64,000 bases of DNA, from assembly GCF_900116615.1 (NCBI RefSeq), contig NZ_FPBF01000005.1:131552-195551 (forward strand), written 5' to 3'. Below the pieces are notes generated by a model. It had not been told where the DNA came from, did no database searches, and saw only the letters and a program-made list of their open reading frames with translations. Shown here piece after piece: positions 26,968 through 35,802 of the stretch; the first letter of the stretch is position 1, and each line of letters begins with the position of its first letter. A program made the position numbers and the translations under genes. The DNA is from Algoriphagus locisalis (GTDB taxonomy: Bacteria; Bacteroidota; Bacteroidia; Cytophagales; Cyclobacteriaceae).

Positions 26968-27552
26968 TCACTTTTTATCCTCATAAAAACACTTTCGGCA
27001 CCTTGCTTCATAGCTTTCTTTTTCTCCTAACACTACTTTCTCTTTTGCATCAGAAAGGCGAAATGAAAATGCTGCCAAGTCCCCACATTTCATACAGATC
27101 GCATTCACTTTGGTGACATACTCTGCGATTGCCATCAGCTTAGGCATAGGTTCAAATGGATTTCCTTCAAAATCCATATCCAGTCCGGCGAGAATCACGC
27201 GCTTTCCTTGCCCAGCTAGTTTTCTTGCCACTATGACTATCTGTTCATCGAAAAACTGTACCTCATCTATTCCTACCACATCACAATCTCCACTTAAAAG
27301 GAGAATATCATCTGCGAAGTTGACAGGAGTCGATCTGATGTGGTTTTCATTATGGGAAACGACGTCATTTTCATCGTAGCGCTTATCTATAGCTGGTTTG
27401 AAAATCTCCACTTTTTGCTTCGCAATTCTGGCGCGATTCAGTCGGCGAATTAATTCCTCTGTTTTTCCAGAAAACATGGACCCACAAATCACTTCTATTT
27501 GTCCTTTATTTCCTGATGACTTCCGCCTACCAATTGAAGGTTCTATAAACAT
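26968..27552 (-). CDS. tdk: Thymidine kinase, type II
   Basis: Phosphorylates thymidine to dTMP for salvage. The 194-residue protein has P-loop [14 protein letters not shown] (residues ~24-37), Walker B-like [10 protein letters not shown] (near 93), a lasso region, and a four-cysteine zinc site made by CMKCG (near 153) and CRKC (near 185). All are standard for the TK1-like family. It lies 8 nt after the ferredoxin gene stop, so they may be co-transcribed. The start [10 protein letters not shown] fits the usual short N-terminal tail of this family. Confidence 0.95.
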   Translation of the reverse strand: MFIEPSIGRRKSSGNKGQIEVICGSMFSGKTEELIRRLNRARIAKQKVEIFKPAIDKRYDENDVVSHNENHIRSTPVNFADDILLLSGDCDVVGIDEVQFFDEQIVIVARKLAGQGKRVILAGLDMDFEGNPFEPMPKLMAIAEYVTKVNAICMKCGDLAAFSFRLSDAKEKVVLGEKESYEARCRKCFYEDKK

Positions 27553-27560
27553 GCCTGATG

Positions 27561-27887
27561 CTATTCGCTATAATTTATATGTGGAAATTTATTGAATTCA
27601 CCCACCCGAACAACAATCTTACCTGAAAGTAGCTCTGCCTGACAGGAAAGTCTTTCCCCTGTTTTCAATCTTCCTTGCTGCAGGAAGTCAAGTTCGGGTT
27701 TGGTGGGAGGGGAGAGGTTTTCTGCTCCGGATTTGAGAATGATTCTGCAAGTGGTACACCTACCTTTTTTCCCACAGGCATGCATCCAGTCAATACCATT
27801 TTCATGAATAATTTCGATAACTTTACGATGAACGCTAGTAGAATTAATCCTCAGATTAAATAGATTTTCTATGACTATTTGAGGCAT
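27561..27887 (-). CDS. 2Fe-2S ferredoxin, adrenodoxin type
   Basis: Small electron carrier of 108 residues from the ATG at 27887 ([11 protein letters not shown]); an upstream ATG at 27914 would overlap the divergent gene and is less likely. Cluster ligands are C-x5-C-x2-C in [12 protein letters not shown] (residues ~37-47) and a distal Cys in [10 protein letters not shown]. Partner unknown; it lies directly before tdk and is divergent from the unknown gene at 27921 with only ~33 nt between the two start codons. Confidence 0.88.
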   Translation of the reverse strand: MPQIVIENLFNLRINSTSVHRKVIEIIHENGIDWMHACGKKGRCTTCRIILKSGAENLSPPTKPELDFLQQGRLKTGERLSCQAELLSGKIVVRVGEFNKFPHINYSE

Positions 27888-27920
27888 TTGTTCGTTGACT
27901 TTTGTAAACACCACTCTTCA

Positions 27921-29045
27921 ATGACTATTCAAATTAACAGCAATTATTTAGAAAAATACGCCGAAGACTATGCCGCGATTGTTTGCGGTCAGTTTTTCTC
28001 TTCCAAACAATACATGACAGGGCAGGATATCGTGCAGCTCACCAACAGTGCCCAGGTGAATTTCTTTGTCATAAAAAGATTATTTGAGCTTTGGCAGCAG
28101 GAGCTGGAAAAGCTAAAGAGTAATCCTTATTTTGATTACCGTGACATCACAGTCCATGAAGCGCTGACGGAGTTTATGAATGTACTCTCCCGAAGAATCA
28201 AGGTAGAAAAGGAGCAACTTCAGCCATTGCTGGAAACGGCCGTGAAGCAGGCTATTCAGTTGGCAACAGATCCAGTGACCTTTTACCAAAATGAAATATC
28301 CAAGGCTCCCACAGGGAAGATCAATGAGTTCTTAAAGGAAAATAAGAAATACTATAAATGGCATACTGATGTAGTTGCCTTTTTGATAGACAAAGCCGGC
28401 TTTGGACACGATGAAAGCGCTTATCTACGAGCCGTGGCAGCCAACTATCAGGCGATAAAGGAATCCCTGGAATCTGTGAATTTGTTGCTGGCGACTTTCG
28501 GAGATGTCACACCATTTGATTTGGATACTTATATCGTTCAGGAATTTCCAACACCAACCCCTTCGTTTACGGCTGCTTCTGAAGCGGGCAAGGAGCAGGA
28601 ATCCAGAAGCTCATTTTTCGACGAGGTAGAAAATGAAGCTTCAGTTAGAAAACAGGTTGAGCCAGAGCCCCAGCCAGTACAAGAAAGGGAACCTGAGCCG
28701 GTGAAGTCTGTGGAAACTCGCTACACCAATGGAGCTGCGGGAACCCTGGACTCCTACAATTTGAAAGCGAAATTTGAAACGCTCTCCTATAAAGGAATGA
28801 AAGGAATCATGGGAGAGCTATCAGAAAGTCTTGCCATCAACCAGCGGTTTATGTTTACCAAGGAGCTTTTTGACGGGAACGCTGATTTGTTAAAACATGC
28901 GTTGAAATCCATTGATAAATGTGATTCTTTTGATGAAGCGATTGGTTTGGTGAATTCGCGCTATGTGGGTGAGTTAGGCTGGAAACCTGAAACTGAACCG
29001 GTACAGGAGTTTCTTTTGCTGGTTTACAGAAAATTTGAAGTTTAA
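27921..29045 (+). CDS. Conserved hypothetical protein
   Basis: I do not recognise this 374-residue soluble protein. The start at 27921 (MTIQINSNYLEKYAED) is preferred over 27879 because the extra 14 residues overlap the divergent ferredoxin gene start. Residues 1-220 are mostly helical (YFDYRDITVHEALTEFMNVL, YYKWHTDVVAFLIDKAGFG). Residues ~225-275 are a Glu/Pro-rich linker (QPVQEREPEPVKSVE). The last ~90 residues form another helical domain (YKGMKGIMGELSESLAINQR, FDGNADLLKHALKSIDKC), which resembles in style the cytoplasmic helical proteins common to Cytophagales. No signal peptide or membrane segment. It is a single gene ending at a good terminator. Confidence 0.8.
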   Translation: MTIQINSNYLEKYAEDYAAIVCGQFFSSKQYMTGQDIVQLTNSAQVNFFVIKRLFELWQQELEKLKSNPYFDYRDITVHEALTEFMNVLSRRIKVEKEQLQPLLETAVKQAIQLATDPVTFYQNEISKAPTGKINEFLKENKKYYKWHTDVVAFLIDKAGFGHDESAYLRAVAANYQAIKESLESVNLLLATFGDVTPFDLDTYIVQEFPTPTPSFTAASEAGKEQESRSSFFDEVENEASVRKQVEPEPQPVQEREPEPVKSVETRYTNGAAGTLDSYNLKAKFETLSYKGMKGIMGELSESLAINQRFMFTKELFDGNADLLKHALKSIDKCDSFDEAIGLVNSRYVGELGWKPETEPVQEFLLLVYRKFEV

Positions 29046-29067
29046 GAATATTTCGATTTGAAAGACT

Positions 29068-29097
29068 AAAAAGAGCTGATTGTCGGCTCTTTTTTTT
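29068..29097 (+). terminator. Intrinsic terminator after the hypothetical gene
   Basis: GAGCTGA pairs with TCGGCTC around TTG (one G-T pair), extended by an A-run/T-run, followed by eight T residues; 23 nt after the stop at 29045. Confidence 0.75.
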
Positions 29098-29210
29098 GTT
29101 TTATATAATCAAATCTCCTTAATTTATAGGAATTGCTTAATTCACAGATTATCTTGGATAGACAAGTTTATATTTTTAACCTGGATTATGCATTAGGTTT
29201 CGTTATGAAG

Positions 29211-29336
29211 GCACTAATTGCAAAAAAAATCAGGCTGTTTGGAAACTGAGGCATAGCACCGCTATGGTGAAGTTGAAAACAGCAATGTAATGGCTGATTT
29301 TGAAGCAATTAATGGCTGTAATAGAATTGCTAGTGC
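29211..29336. repeat. Nested palindromic element (MITE-like or structured RNA)
   Basis: Five inverted pairs nest inside one another: GCACTA 29211-29216 with TAGTGC 29331-29336; AATTGC 29216-29221 with GCAATT 29305-29310; AATCAG 29228-29233 with CTGATT 29294-29299; GCTGTTT 29234-29240 with AAACAGC 29277-29283; and a perfect CATAGC-ACC-GCTATG hairpin at 29252-29266. It occupies most of the 410-bp gap 29046-29455. No ORF fits. It could be a small non-autonomous mobile element or the template of a structured RNA. Confidence 0.6.
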
Positions 29337-29455
29337 ATATTTCGGGTTTAAGTAAGTAGTTTGCGATCAATGCGTAAGAAACCTCAATACCCAATAGACT
29401 TTTGTTCACAGTTTCCAGGCATTAGTGTCGTGGACAAATTGCCCTTTTTGAATCC

Positions 29456-30031
29456 ATGAAAGGATATCGCACGCTTCGAAATCAAGTTTTAGCTAATCTT
29501 GAGGCAAATTTGCCTAAGACCTTGACTTACCATGCGCTGGAGCATACACTCGATGTCCTAAACGTGTGTAACCAGTATATAAAGCGGGAAAAGATTCCTT
29601 ACAAAGAAAGATACCTACTGAGAGCCGGCGCGATAGTTCACGATATGGGTTTTTTAAAAGGGCCTGCCAATCATGAGGAAGTCGGGGCAGGAATGGCGGA
29701 AATAATCCTGAAAGATTTGGGCGTTGATCAGCCTGATATTGTAGTGATTAGAGGATTGGTCATGGCAACTAAAATCCCGCAAAACCCTCAAAATCACCTT
29801 CAGCGTATTATCTGTGACGCAGACCTGGATTACTTGGGGAGAAAGGATTATCCGGAAATCAGCCAGAAATTGTTTAAAGAACTGAAGAATATGAATGTGA
29901 TTTCTACGGCTCAGCAATGGAAGGATCTACAGATTAATTTTTTGAAAGCGCATCATTTCCATACGCCGTTTGCGATTAAGAATAGAGAACCGAAGAAGCA
30001 ATTCTGGCTGAAAAAACTGTTGGACTCTTAA
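29456..30031 (+). CDS. HD-domain phosphohydrolase
   Basis: A 191-residue soluble HD-superfamily protein. Metal ligands in order: H in LTYHALEHTLDV (residues ~23-31), HD in IVHDMGF (~60-66), further H in NHEEVG, and D in ICDADLDYLG (~120-130). HD proteins hydrolyse nucleotides or cyclic nucleotides; the substrate here cannot be told. Its stop codon overlaps that of the convergent rodA (30028-30031 shares a TTAA), so the genes meet tail to tail. The ATG at 29456 is the first in frame. Confidence 0.85.
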   Translation: MKGYRTLRNQVLANLEANLPKTLTYHALEHTLDVLNVCNQYIKREKIPYKERYLLRAGAIVHDMGFLKGPANHEEVGAGMAEIILKDLGVDQPDIVVIRGLVMATKIPQNPQNHLQRIICDADLDYLGRKDYPEISQKLFKELKNMNVISTAQQWKDLQINFLKAHHFHTPFAIKNREPKKQFWLKKLLDS

Positions 30032-31302
30032 CCCATCCTTCCTAGCTGAAGCGCTCTGGCACTGTCCATTTTGATGAAGATAAACAGCAAAATGGTAAAT
30101 GACCAAAGCGAGGAACCTCCATAACTAAAGAATGGAAGCGGAATTCCCACCACCGGAAATAAACCAATGGTCATGGCAATATTGATCATGAAGTGAAACA
30201 TCAGAATGGAGATCACACAATAGCCATATATTCTGTTAAACCTGTTCTTTTGGCGCTCAGCCATAAATACCAATCGGGTAAGTAACGTGACAAAGAGTGA
30301 AATCACCACCAAGCTGCCTAGCCAGCCAAACTCTTCTCCTAAGGTGCAAAAAATAAAATCTGTATGCTGCTCCGGCACAAAGTCGAACTTCGTCTGCGTG
30401 CCTTGTAAATATCCCTTTCCGGCAAGCCCTCCAGATCCAATGGCGATTTTGGATTGGGTGACATTCCAGCCAACACCCAGCGGGTCGATGTCTGGATTGA
30501 AGAGCACCATTATCCTGTTTTGCTGGTGTTGTGGTAATTTGGACACCGCAAAATCAAGGCTATAAGTGAAGGCAATTAATGCAATGCCGATGACACTGAA
30601 GCCTATAATCTGCTGTGGGGTCTTTTTACCCATTAGGATAAGGATGGCCACTATAATGACGATAGCCCCAGCCAAATAGAGGTTATTTTCTATGCCTAAC
30701 GCAAGTAATGTTATCGTTATCATGCCGAGGCCGAGCACGTAGTATTTTTGCGGCAGCCCCTCTCTATAGAACATGATGAACATGGAGAAATAAACCATGG
30801 CTGTTCCTGTATCCGGCTGAAGAATAATCAAAATTATAGGCAATAAAAGCACACCAAATGCCTGTAATTGATACTTGGTTTTGGATAGATCAAAGGTGGG
30901 CCTTTCCATAAATTTGGCCAAAGCCAGAGCCGTTGCAAATTTTGCAAATTCTCCCGGCTGAATACGAAAGGAGCCAACGCCAATTGTAAGGATTTGCCCA
31001 TTTACTTCCTTTCCAATAAAAGGAGTGAGTAGTAGCAAGACCAGCATGACTAGGTAGATGGGGATTGCCAGATTTTCGAAAAGCCGGTAATCTGCTGCCA
31101 TGATTACAATGATGATGGCAACCGCAGTTCCTATCCAGACAAGTTGGATACCTGAGTTGATTGAGGTGTCGAAGATGCTTTTGTCCACTTGTCCATCATA
31201 TACTGCGGCGTAGATATTAAACCAGCCTATGATGACCAAAGCGAAATAGATCATAACGGTGATCCAATCCACCCGATTTATGTTGATATCCGTCTCGCGC
31301 AT
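30028..31302 (-). CDS. rodA: Rod-shape SEDS glycosyltransferase RodA
   Basis: SEDS-family peptidoglycan polymerase of the elongasome, acting with PBP2 in the inner membrane. 424 residues with about ten membrane segments. SEDS hallmarks are seen: FRIQPGEFAKFATALALAKFM region (residues ~110-130), LLPIILIILQPDTGTAMVY (~155-175, with the conserved D-x-G), LPQHQQNRIMVLFNPDIDPLG, and near the C-terminus GIPLPFFSYGGSS. The ATG overlaps the mrdA stop by one base (TAATG), so it is the last gene of the mre-mrd operon. Confidence 0.96.
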   Translation of the reverse strand: MRETDININRVDWITVMIYFALVIIGWFNIYAAVYDGQVDKSIFDTSINSGIQLVWIGTAVAIIIVIMAADYRLFENLAIPIYLVMLVLLLLTPFIGKEVNGQILTIGVGSFRIQPGEFAKFATALALAKFMERPTFDLSKTKYQLQAFGVLLLPIILIILQPDTGTAMVYFSMFIMFYREGLPQKYYVLGLGMITITLLALGIENNLYLAGAIVIIVAILILMGKKTPQQIIGFSVIGIALIAFTYSLDFAVSKLPQHQQNRIMVLFNPDIDPLGVGWNVTQSKIAIGSGGLAGKGYLQGTQTKFDFVPEQHTDFIFCTLGEEFGWLGSLVVISLFVTLLTRLVFMAERQKNRFNRIYGYCVISILMFHFMINIAMTIGLFPVVGIPLPFFSYGGSSLWSFTILLFIFIKMDSARALQLGRMG

Positions 31303-33104
31303 TAGTAAATGAAATTTCCAGCTAGAACATATTCTTCCAGAGCAGGTCTGGATATGCTGTCTTTCAGGTATTTTTCTATCATCAGGGAAGCGGTACTTGC
31401 CGCAGCTCTACCTCCCCAGCCTGCATTTTCCACATAGACTGCTATAGCGATCTGCGGATTGTCTTTTGGTGCAAAAGCAATAAACACCGAGTGATCCTCC
31501 CCGTGTGGGTTTTGGGCAGTACCGGTCTTTCCTGCGATCTGGATATCCTTCATGATCGCCCGTGTGGCTGTTCCATACAATGCTTCAGCCATCGCGTCCT
31601 GCACCATATCAAAATGATGCGCATCCACCCCCACCATATGTTTAGTCTGGTATTCTGCGGGGATTTTGGTATTGTCTCCGTCAATAGCTCGAATCAAATG
31701 TGGAGTGTAGTAATAGCCTTTATTTGCAAAAATCGCTGCAAGGTTTGCCATTTGAAGTGGGGTGACCAAAAGCTCTCCCTGACCGATGGAAAGGGAGTAA
31801 ATGGTGGAATATTTCCAACGACCTTCTCCATAAACCCTATTGTAATACTTACTTGAAGGAACATCGCCGATTTTTTCATTTGGCATATCTACGCCCAATT
31901 GACCGCCTAGGCCAAACTTCAACACATGATCCCGCCATTCATCTAGGCCGATCTCTGTGTCCTTGTAGGTATTACTGGATACTTCCTGATTGATAATTTG
32001 TCTGAAAGCCTGGTGATAATAAGGATTGCAGGAATTTCTGATCGCTCCAAACAGATTGACAGGAGAGGGGTGATTGTGGCAGGCAACTAGCGATTTATTG
32101 CAGGCAAATGTAGTTTCTGGTGTTAGGATTCCTTCTTGAAGACCAATAAGACTTTGCACGATTTTGAAGATGGATCCCGGAGGATAAGTCGCCATGATCG
32201 GACGGTTAAAAAGCGGCTTTGTTTCTAGCTTATTCAGTTCCGTATAATTTTTCCCAAAATCCGAACCCGTTAGACTATTTGGATCATAGAAAGGAGCAGA
32301 GATCATAGACAGGATTTCACCTGTTTTTGGCTCTATTGCCACCACAGAGCCTGTTTTGCCCATCATCAGCATTTCTCCATATTTCTGGAGTTCCATATCG
32401 ATGGAGGAGTTGATATTATGGCCTGCTACCGAAGCGGTATCGTATTCACCGTCCTTGAATGGCCCCTTATCTATTCCGCGCACATTCACCATTTTGTACT
32501 TCACACCTTTTTGTCCACGGAGTTGATCCTCGTAGAATCGCTCCATACCGCTCAGGCCTACATAGTCTCCCTGCACGTAATACCCAGAACTGTCGCGCTC
32601 CAGCTGTCTGCCGCTGATCTCACCGATATATCCCAGGGCATGTGATGCAATAGGGTTAGGGTAGGAGCGTACAGATCTAGTCATGATAAATAGACCTGGG
32701 TAGTCAATTAGGAAATCTTGGATTCTCGCAAAGTCATTGGTAGATATTTGCTTGATAAAAGTGGAGGGCTTTACCGGCGAATAGTTTCTGGCAGCTTGAT
32801 AAGATTCTATCAATTGCTCTTTGCTGATCTTAAAAAGTTCTAAGAAGCGGGTGGTGTCACCTACCTCAAACTCTTTGGGAACAATCATCAAATCAAAAAT
32901 AGGATTGTTGTAAACCAGCAACTTTCCGTTTCGGTCGTAAACTAACCCACGGTAGGGGTGATCGACTATCCGTTGAATAGCATTCCGCTCAGCTCTTTTC
33001 ATGAAGCTGTCGTCCATCACCTGTATCATAAATAGCTTGGTCAAAAGTACCGCGCCGACTATGAAAACAAAGATTATTATTACTACGGGCCTTTGGTCGT
33101 TCAT
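31302..33104 (-). CDS. mrdA: Penicillin-binding protein 2 (MrdA), elongation transpeptidase
   Basis: Class B PBP that cross-links peptidoglycan for cell elongation. The start is placed at 33104 (MNDQRPVVIIIFVFIVG), which gives a single membrane anchor at residues ~7-27 and 600 residues; the longer frame to 33221 overlaps mreD and has no signal. Transpeptidase motifs: S-x-x-K as SIFK (Ser near 311) in YPPGSIFKIVQ, S-x-N as SCN in IRNSCNPYYHQ, and KTG in AGKTGTAQNPHG (near 525). Start and stop overlap those of mreD and rodA by one base each, indicating translational coupling. Confidence 0.95.
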   Translation of the reverse strand: MNDQRPVVIIIFVFIVGAVLLTKLFMIQVMDDSFMKRAERNAIQRIVDHPYRGLVYDRNGKLLVYNNPIFDLMIVPKEFEVGDTTRFLELFKISKEQLIESYQAARNYSPVKPSTFIKQISTNDFARIQDFLIDYPGLFIMTRSVRSYPNPIASHALGYIGEISGRQLERDSSGYYVQGDYVGLSGMERFYEDQLRGQKGVKYKMVNVRGIDKGPFKDGEYDTASVAGHNINSSIDMELQKYGEMLMMGKTGSVVAIEPKTGEILSMISAPFYDPNSLTGSDFGKNYTELNKLETKPLFNRPIMATYPPGSIFKIVQSLIGLQEGILTPETTFACNKSLVACHNHPSPVNLFGAIRNSCNPYYHQAFRQIINQEVSSNTYKDTEIGLDEWRDHVLKFGLGGQLGVDMPNEKIGDVPSSKYYNRVYGEGRWKYSTIYSLSIGQGELLVTPLQMANLAAIFANKGYYYTPHLIRAIDGDNTKIPAEYQTKHMVGVDAHHFDMVQDAMAEALYGTATRAIMKDIQIAGKTGTAQNPHGEDHSVFIAFAPKDNPQIAIAVYVENAGWGGRAAASTASLMIEKYLKDSISRPALEEYVLAGNFIY

Positions 33105-33625
33105 CAGATTCCTCTCCTGCGTTTGAAGAACAGTAGTTGTACAATTATAGCCAAAATGACTGTAAAAATCGAGGAGAAAAGGCTTTTGTTTAGTACGCCA
33201 AATAATCCCCCTGTCCCCCACTGATCTGCAGTGAAAAACATCAGCGAAAAGGCAAAAACCAAAGGCAATGAGTAGCTAATGTACCAGCCAATTCCCATTT
33301 CCCGTAGGGTCGGGCTGTTGCTGTCATCATAGCCTCCATTAGGGCTGATCGCTTTCAGCCAATAGGTACGAAGAAATGCCAAGAGTGTGGCTGCTGCCGC
33401 ATGCAAGCCGAGTGTATCGTAAAAAACATCAATTAGCAGCCCTAGACCGAAGCTGATCAAAATCAGGGGAAAACTGCGCATGCTGATCGGAAAACTCAAA
33501 ATGGCCAATAGATAAATGAAACAGAAAGCCACACCAAAAAGAGCTACATTTTTCAATAGCAAAATCTGTACTGTACAAAGGCAAATCACCATGAAAATAT
33601 AGGTGATCAGGTTTCTAAAATTCAT
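33104..33625 (-). CDS. mreD: Rod-shape protein MreD
   Basis: Inner-membrane member of the elongasome. 173 residues, five to six hydrophobic segments, with the FGLGLLIDVFYDTLGLHAAAAT stretch that marks MreD (conserved Asp in a membrane helix). Overlaps the mreC stop by 11 nt and mrdA start by one base. Confidence 0.9.
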   Translation of the reverse strand: MNFRNLITYIFMVICLCTVQILLLKNVALFGVAFCFIYLLAILSFPISMRSFPLILISFGLGLLIDVFYDTLGLHAAAATLLAFLRTYWLKAISPNGGYDDSNSPTLREMGIGWYISYSLPLVFAFSLMFFTADQWGTGGLFGVLNKSLFSSIFTVILAIIVQLLFFKRRRGI

Positions 33626-34451
33626 TTTCTATTTCTGATTGCTTTTGCAAAGAATCGATTTCGTTTAATTGACTGTTTTCTACCAAATAGACATAATGTG
33701 CTTTGCTGAAGTCAGCACTTAGCTTAACCACTATGTCCAAGTAGTTTGGGTCTTCTCCTTGATTGACACTTTCTATGATTCCTACCAGAATACCTTCCGG
33801 AAAAACTGCACTGAACCCTGTAGTCACTATGGTGTCCCCAGCGCTTGCAGTCACGTGACGTGGTACATAGAGGAGTTTCGTTTTTTGGGAGTCTTGTCCA
33901 TCCCACTTAGCCGTACCGAAGGAGTCGTTGTTTTTTATTTTGGTCGAGAGGTTCAGTTCCGTATTCAACAGGGAGAATGCTACCGAGTAGTTTTCAGACA
34001 CTGATTTCACGCGTCCGATGACCCCTTGCTCATTGAAAACTCCCATTCCGGGTTTTATACCGTCATTAGAGCCCTTGTTCAGGGTAAGATGGTTTTGCGC
34101 AAAACGCAAAGAATTGCTGATGATTCTAGCCCCTTTGAAATTGTATTGTGCTTCGAATGCAGAATCCAATTCCAATTTTAAGCTATCCGGGCTTGAATTG
34201 ATGGTCTTAAGTTGTTCAAGCAAAGCTGCATTTTGAATCACTAGCGCTTCATTATTTTCCGCTAGGGAAAAGAAATCCACCACATCTGAGCGGGTCTTGA
34301 GAACCGATCCGGTTATTGCATTGGAACTGTTAAAGAAAGCTGCACCCTGAGGGGAATTATTGGAGACGATTAAACTGATCGCCAATACTTCAAGCAAAAC
34401 AAATAAAAGAAAAGACCTTAGGCTATAAAGGAATTGAAGGATGCGTAGCAT
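33615..34451 (-). CDS. mreC: Rod-shape protein MreC
   Basis: Periplasmic scaffold linking MreB to PBP2. 278 residues: one N-terminal membrane helix (residues ~11-30), a coiled coil (~65-95), then two beta barrels including NKGSNDGIKPGMGVFNEQG and VTTGFSAVFPEGILVGI, both conserved in MreC. It follows mreB by 7 nt and overlaps mreD. Confidence 0.94.
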   Translation of the reverse strand: MLRILQFLYSLRSFLLFVLLEVLAISLIVSNNSPQGAAFFNSSNAITGSVLKTRSDVVDFFSLAENNEALVIQNAALLEQLKTINSSPDSLKLELDSAFEAQYNFKGARIISNSLRFAQNHLTLNKGSNDGIKPGMGVFNEQGVIGRVKSVSENYSVAFSLLNTELNLSTKIKNNDSFGTAKWDGQDSQKTKLLYVPRHVTASAGDTIVTTGFSAVFPEGILVGIIESVNQGEDPNYLDIVVKLSADFSKAHYVYLVENSQLNEIDSLQKQSEIENEF

Positions 34452-34458
34452 TCGGGGT

Positions 34459-35487
34459 TTAAGTCATCAATACTGTTCGGAAATTCTGTACGTTTTTCAA
34501 GGCTGTGCCCGTTCCTCTCACTACAGCTCTCAGTGGATCTTCTGCAATGTGGATAGGAAGCTTGGTTTTCTGATGCAGTCTTTTGTCCAGACCTTTCAGT
34601 AGTGCTCCACCACCTGTGAGGTGAATGCCGTTGTCATAAATATCAGCGGAAAGTTCCGGAGGAGAAATCTCCAAAGCCTTCAATACCGCTTCTTCTATTT
34701 TCGAAACTGACTTATCCAAAGAGAAAGCGATCTCAGAGTAAGAAACCTTAATCACCTTAGGAATACCTGTCATCAAATCACGGCCTCTGATCTCATAATC
34801 TTCCGGCGGCTCATCGAGTTCTGTCAAGGCTGATCCAATGGCAATTTTTACTTTTTCAGCAGAACGCTCACCGATCAGCAAGTTGTGCTGACGACGCATG
34901 TAGTCCAGAATATCTTTGGTGAACGTGTCACCGGCTACCCTGATTGACTGGTCTGCCACGATTCCGGAAAGTGCGATCAAGGCAATCTCTGTAGTACCAC
35001 CTCCGATATCCACGATCATGGATCCCATCGGTTTTTCGATGTCGATCCCGATACCGATTGCCGCAGCGATTGGTTCGAAGATCATATATACTTCTTTGGC
35101 TCCAGCATGCTCCGCAGAGTCGCGCACAGCGCGTTTTTCCACCTCTGTAATTCCGGAAGGGATACAGATCACCATGCGGTGGGACTGAGGAAATAAGCCT
35201 TTTTTCTGCCCAGGAATCATTTTGATCAATCCTCTGATCATTTGCTCTGCGGCGTAGAAATCTGCTATCACCCCATCTTTCAATGGGCGGATAGTTTTTA
35301 TATTTTCATGCGTTTTCTCATGCATGTTCATTGCTTCCCTACCTACCGCTAAAACGCGGTTGGTAGTTTTGTCAATTGCGATGATGGAAGGTTCATCTAC
35401 TACAATTTTATCTTTATGAATGATCAGGGTGTTTGCAGTACCGAGGTCAATTGCAATATCACTAGAGAAAAAGTCAAATAATCCCAT
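34459..35487 (-). CDS. mreB: Actin-like cell-shape protein MreB
   Basis: Bacterial actin that guides the elongasome. 342 residues, normal length. ATP-binding motifs: phosphate 1 DLGTANTLI (residues ~11-19), phosphate 2 IVDIGGGTTEIA (~160), adenosine motif HLTGGGALLKGLD (~287). The N-terminus starts with the amphipathic MGLFDFFSS. First gene of mreB-mreC-mreD-mrdA-rodA. A hairpin lies 35 nt upstream of its start. Confidence 0.97.
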   Translation of the reverse strand: MGLFDFFSSDIAIDLGTANTLIIHKDKIVVDEPSIIAIDKTTNRVLAVGREAMNMHEKTHENIKTIRPLKDGVIADFYAAEQMIRGLIKMIPGQKKGLFPQSHRMVICIPSGITEVEKRAVRDSAEHAGAKEVYMIFEPIAAAIGIGIDIEKPMGSMIVDIGGGTTEIALIALSGIVADQSIRVAGDTFTKDILDYMRRQHNLLIGERSAEKVKIAIGSALTELDEPPEDYEIRGRDLMTGIPKVIKVSYSEIAFSLDKSVSKIEEAVLKALEISPPELSADIYDNGIHLTGGGALLKGLDKRLHQKTKLPIHIAEDPLRAVVRGTGTALKNVQNFRTVLMT

Positions 35488-35521
35488 TTTTAGGTATTGA
35501 TTGTATTTACTGGAGTTAAGA

Positions 35522-35555
35522 GTTTAATATACTACGCTAAGTATTCATATTAAAC
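35522..35555 (-). promoter_or_regulatory. Leader hairpin and possible promoter of the mre operon
   Basis: GTTTAATAT (35522-35530) and ATATTAAAC (35547-35555) are perfect 9-nt inverted arms, with a smaller TACT/AGTA pair inside. On the minus strand a TAATTTTG (35572-35565) fits TAnnTTTG, which would start the transcript right at the hairpin's foot. A -33 element is not clear, so the promoter part is weak. The rest of 35556-35700 is AT-rich with no other feature seen. Confidence 0.5.
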
Positions 35556-35710
35556 GGGGGTCGGCAAAATTATTATCTTAATGGGACAAATTTGATAGAA
35601 TCGGGATATTTTTTGGTAACAATATGAAATGATTGTGAGGCAGCTTTAGTTTGGGGAAGTTTTTTCTGTGGAAAGCTAATTGGCGCTAAATCTTGATTTA
35701 TTAGACCTCA

Positions 35711-35741
35711 TTGTTTTTAGTGTAAAATTATTTTACCTTTG
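35711..35741 (+). promoter_or_regulatory. Promoter of rimP-nusA-infB
   Basis: TTG (35711-35713), a 20-nt spacer, then TACCTTTG (35734-35741): a full match to the Bacteroidota housekeeping pattern TTG-N(19-21)-TAnnTTTG. The predicted transcript starts near 35748, which rules out any translation start for rimP at 35680. Confidence 0.75.
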
Positions 35742-35764
35742 CGTCGTATTCGAAAGTTTCTGGA

Positions 35765-35789
35765 GGGGACACCATATGGTCCCCTTTTT
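35765..35789 (+). terminator. Leader hairpin with T-run before rimP (possible attenuator)
   Basis: GGGG (35765-35768) pairs with CCCC (35781-35784), and the palindrome ACCATATGGT fills the space between apart from a two-base AC bulge. Five T residues follow. It lies between the promoter and the rimP start, so it looks like a premature terminator in the leader. Confidence 0.6.
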
Positions 35790-35802
35790 CATTATGCATA
35801 CT

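Noticed and set aside
33105-33221. N-terminal extension of PBP2
   Set aside because: It overlaps mreD coding sequence and would place a charged, unrelated segment before the membrane anchor; the start at 33104 fits the overlap pattern of the operon.
35680-35802. Upstream extension of rimP
   Set aside because: A consensus promoter (35711-35741) and a terminator-like hairpin lie inside it, and the family N-terminus begins at 35803.
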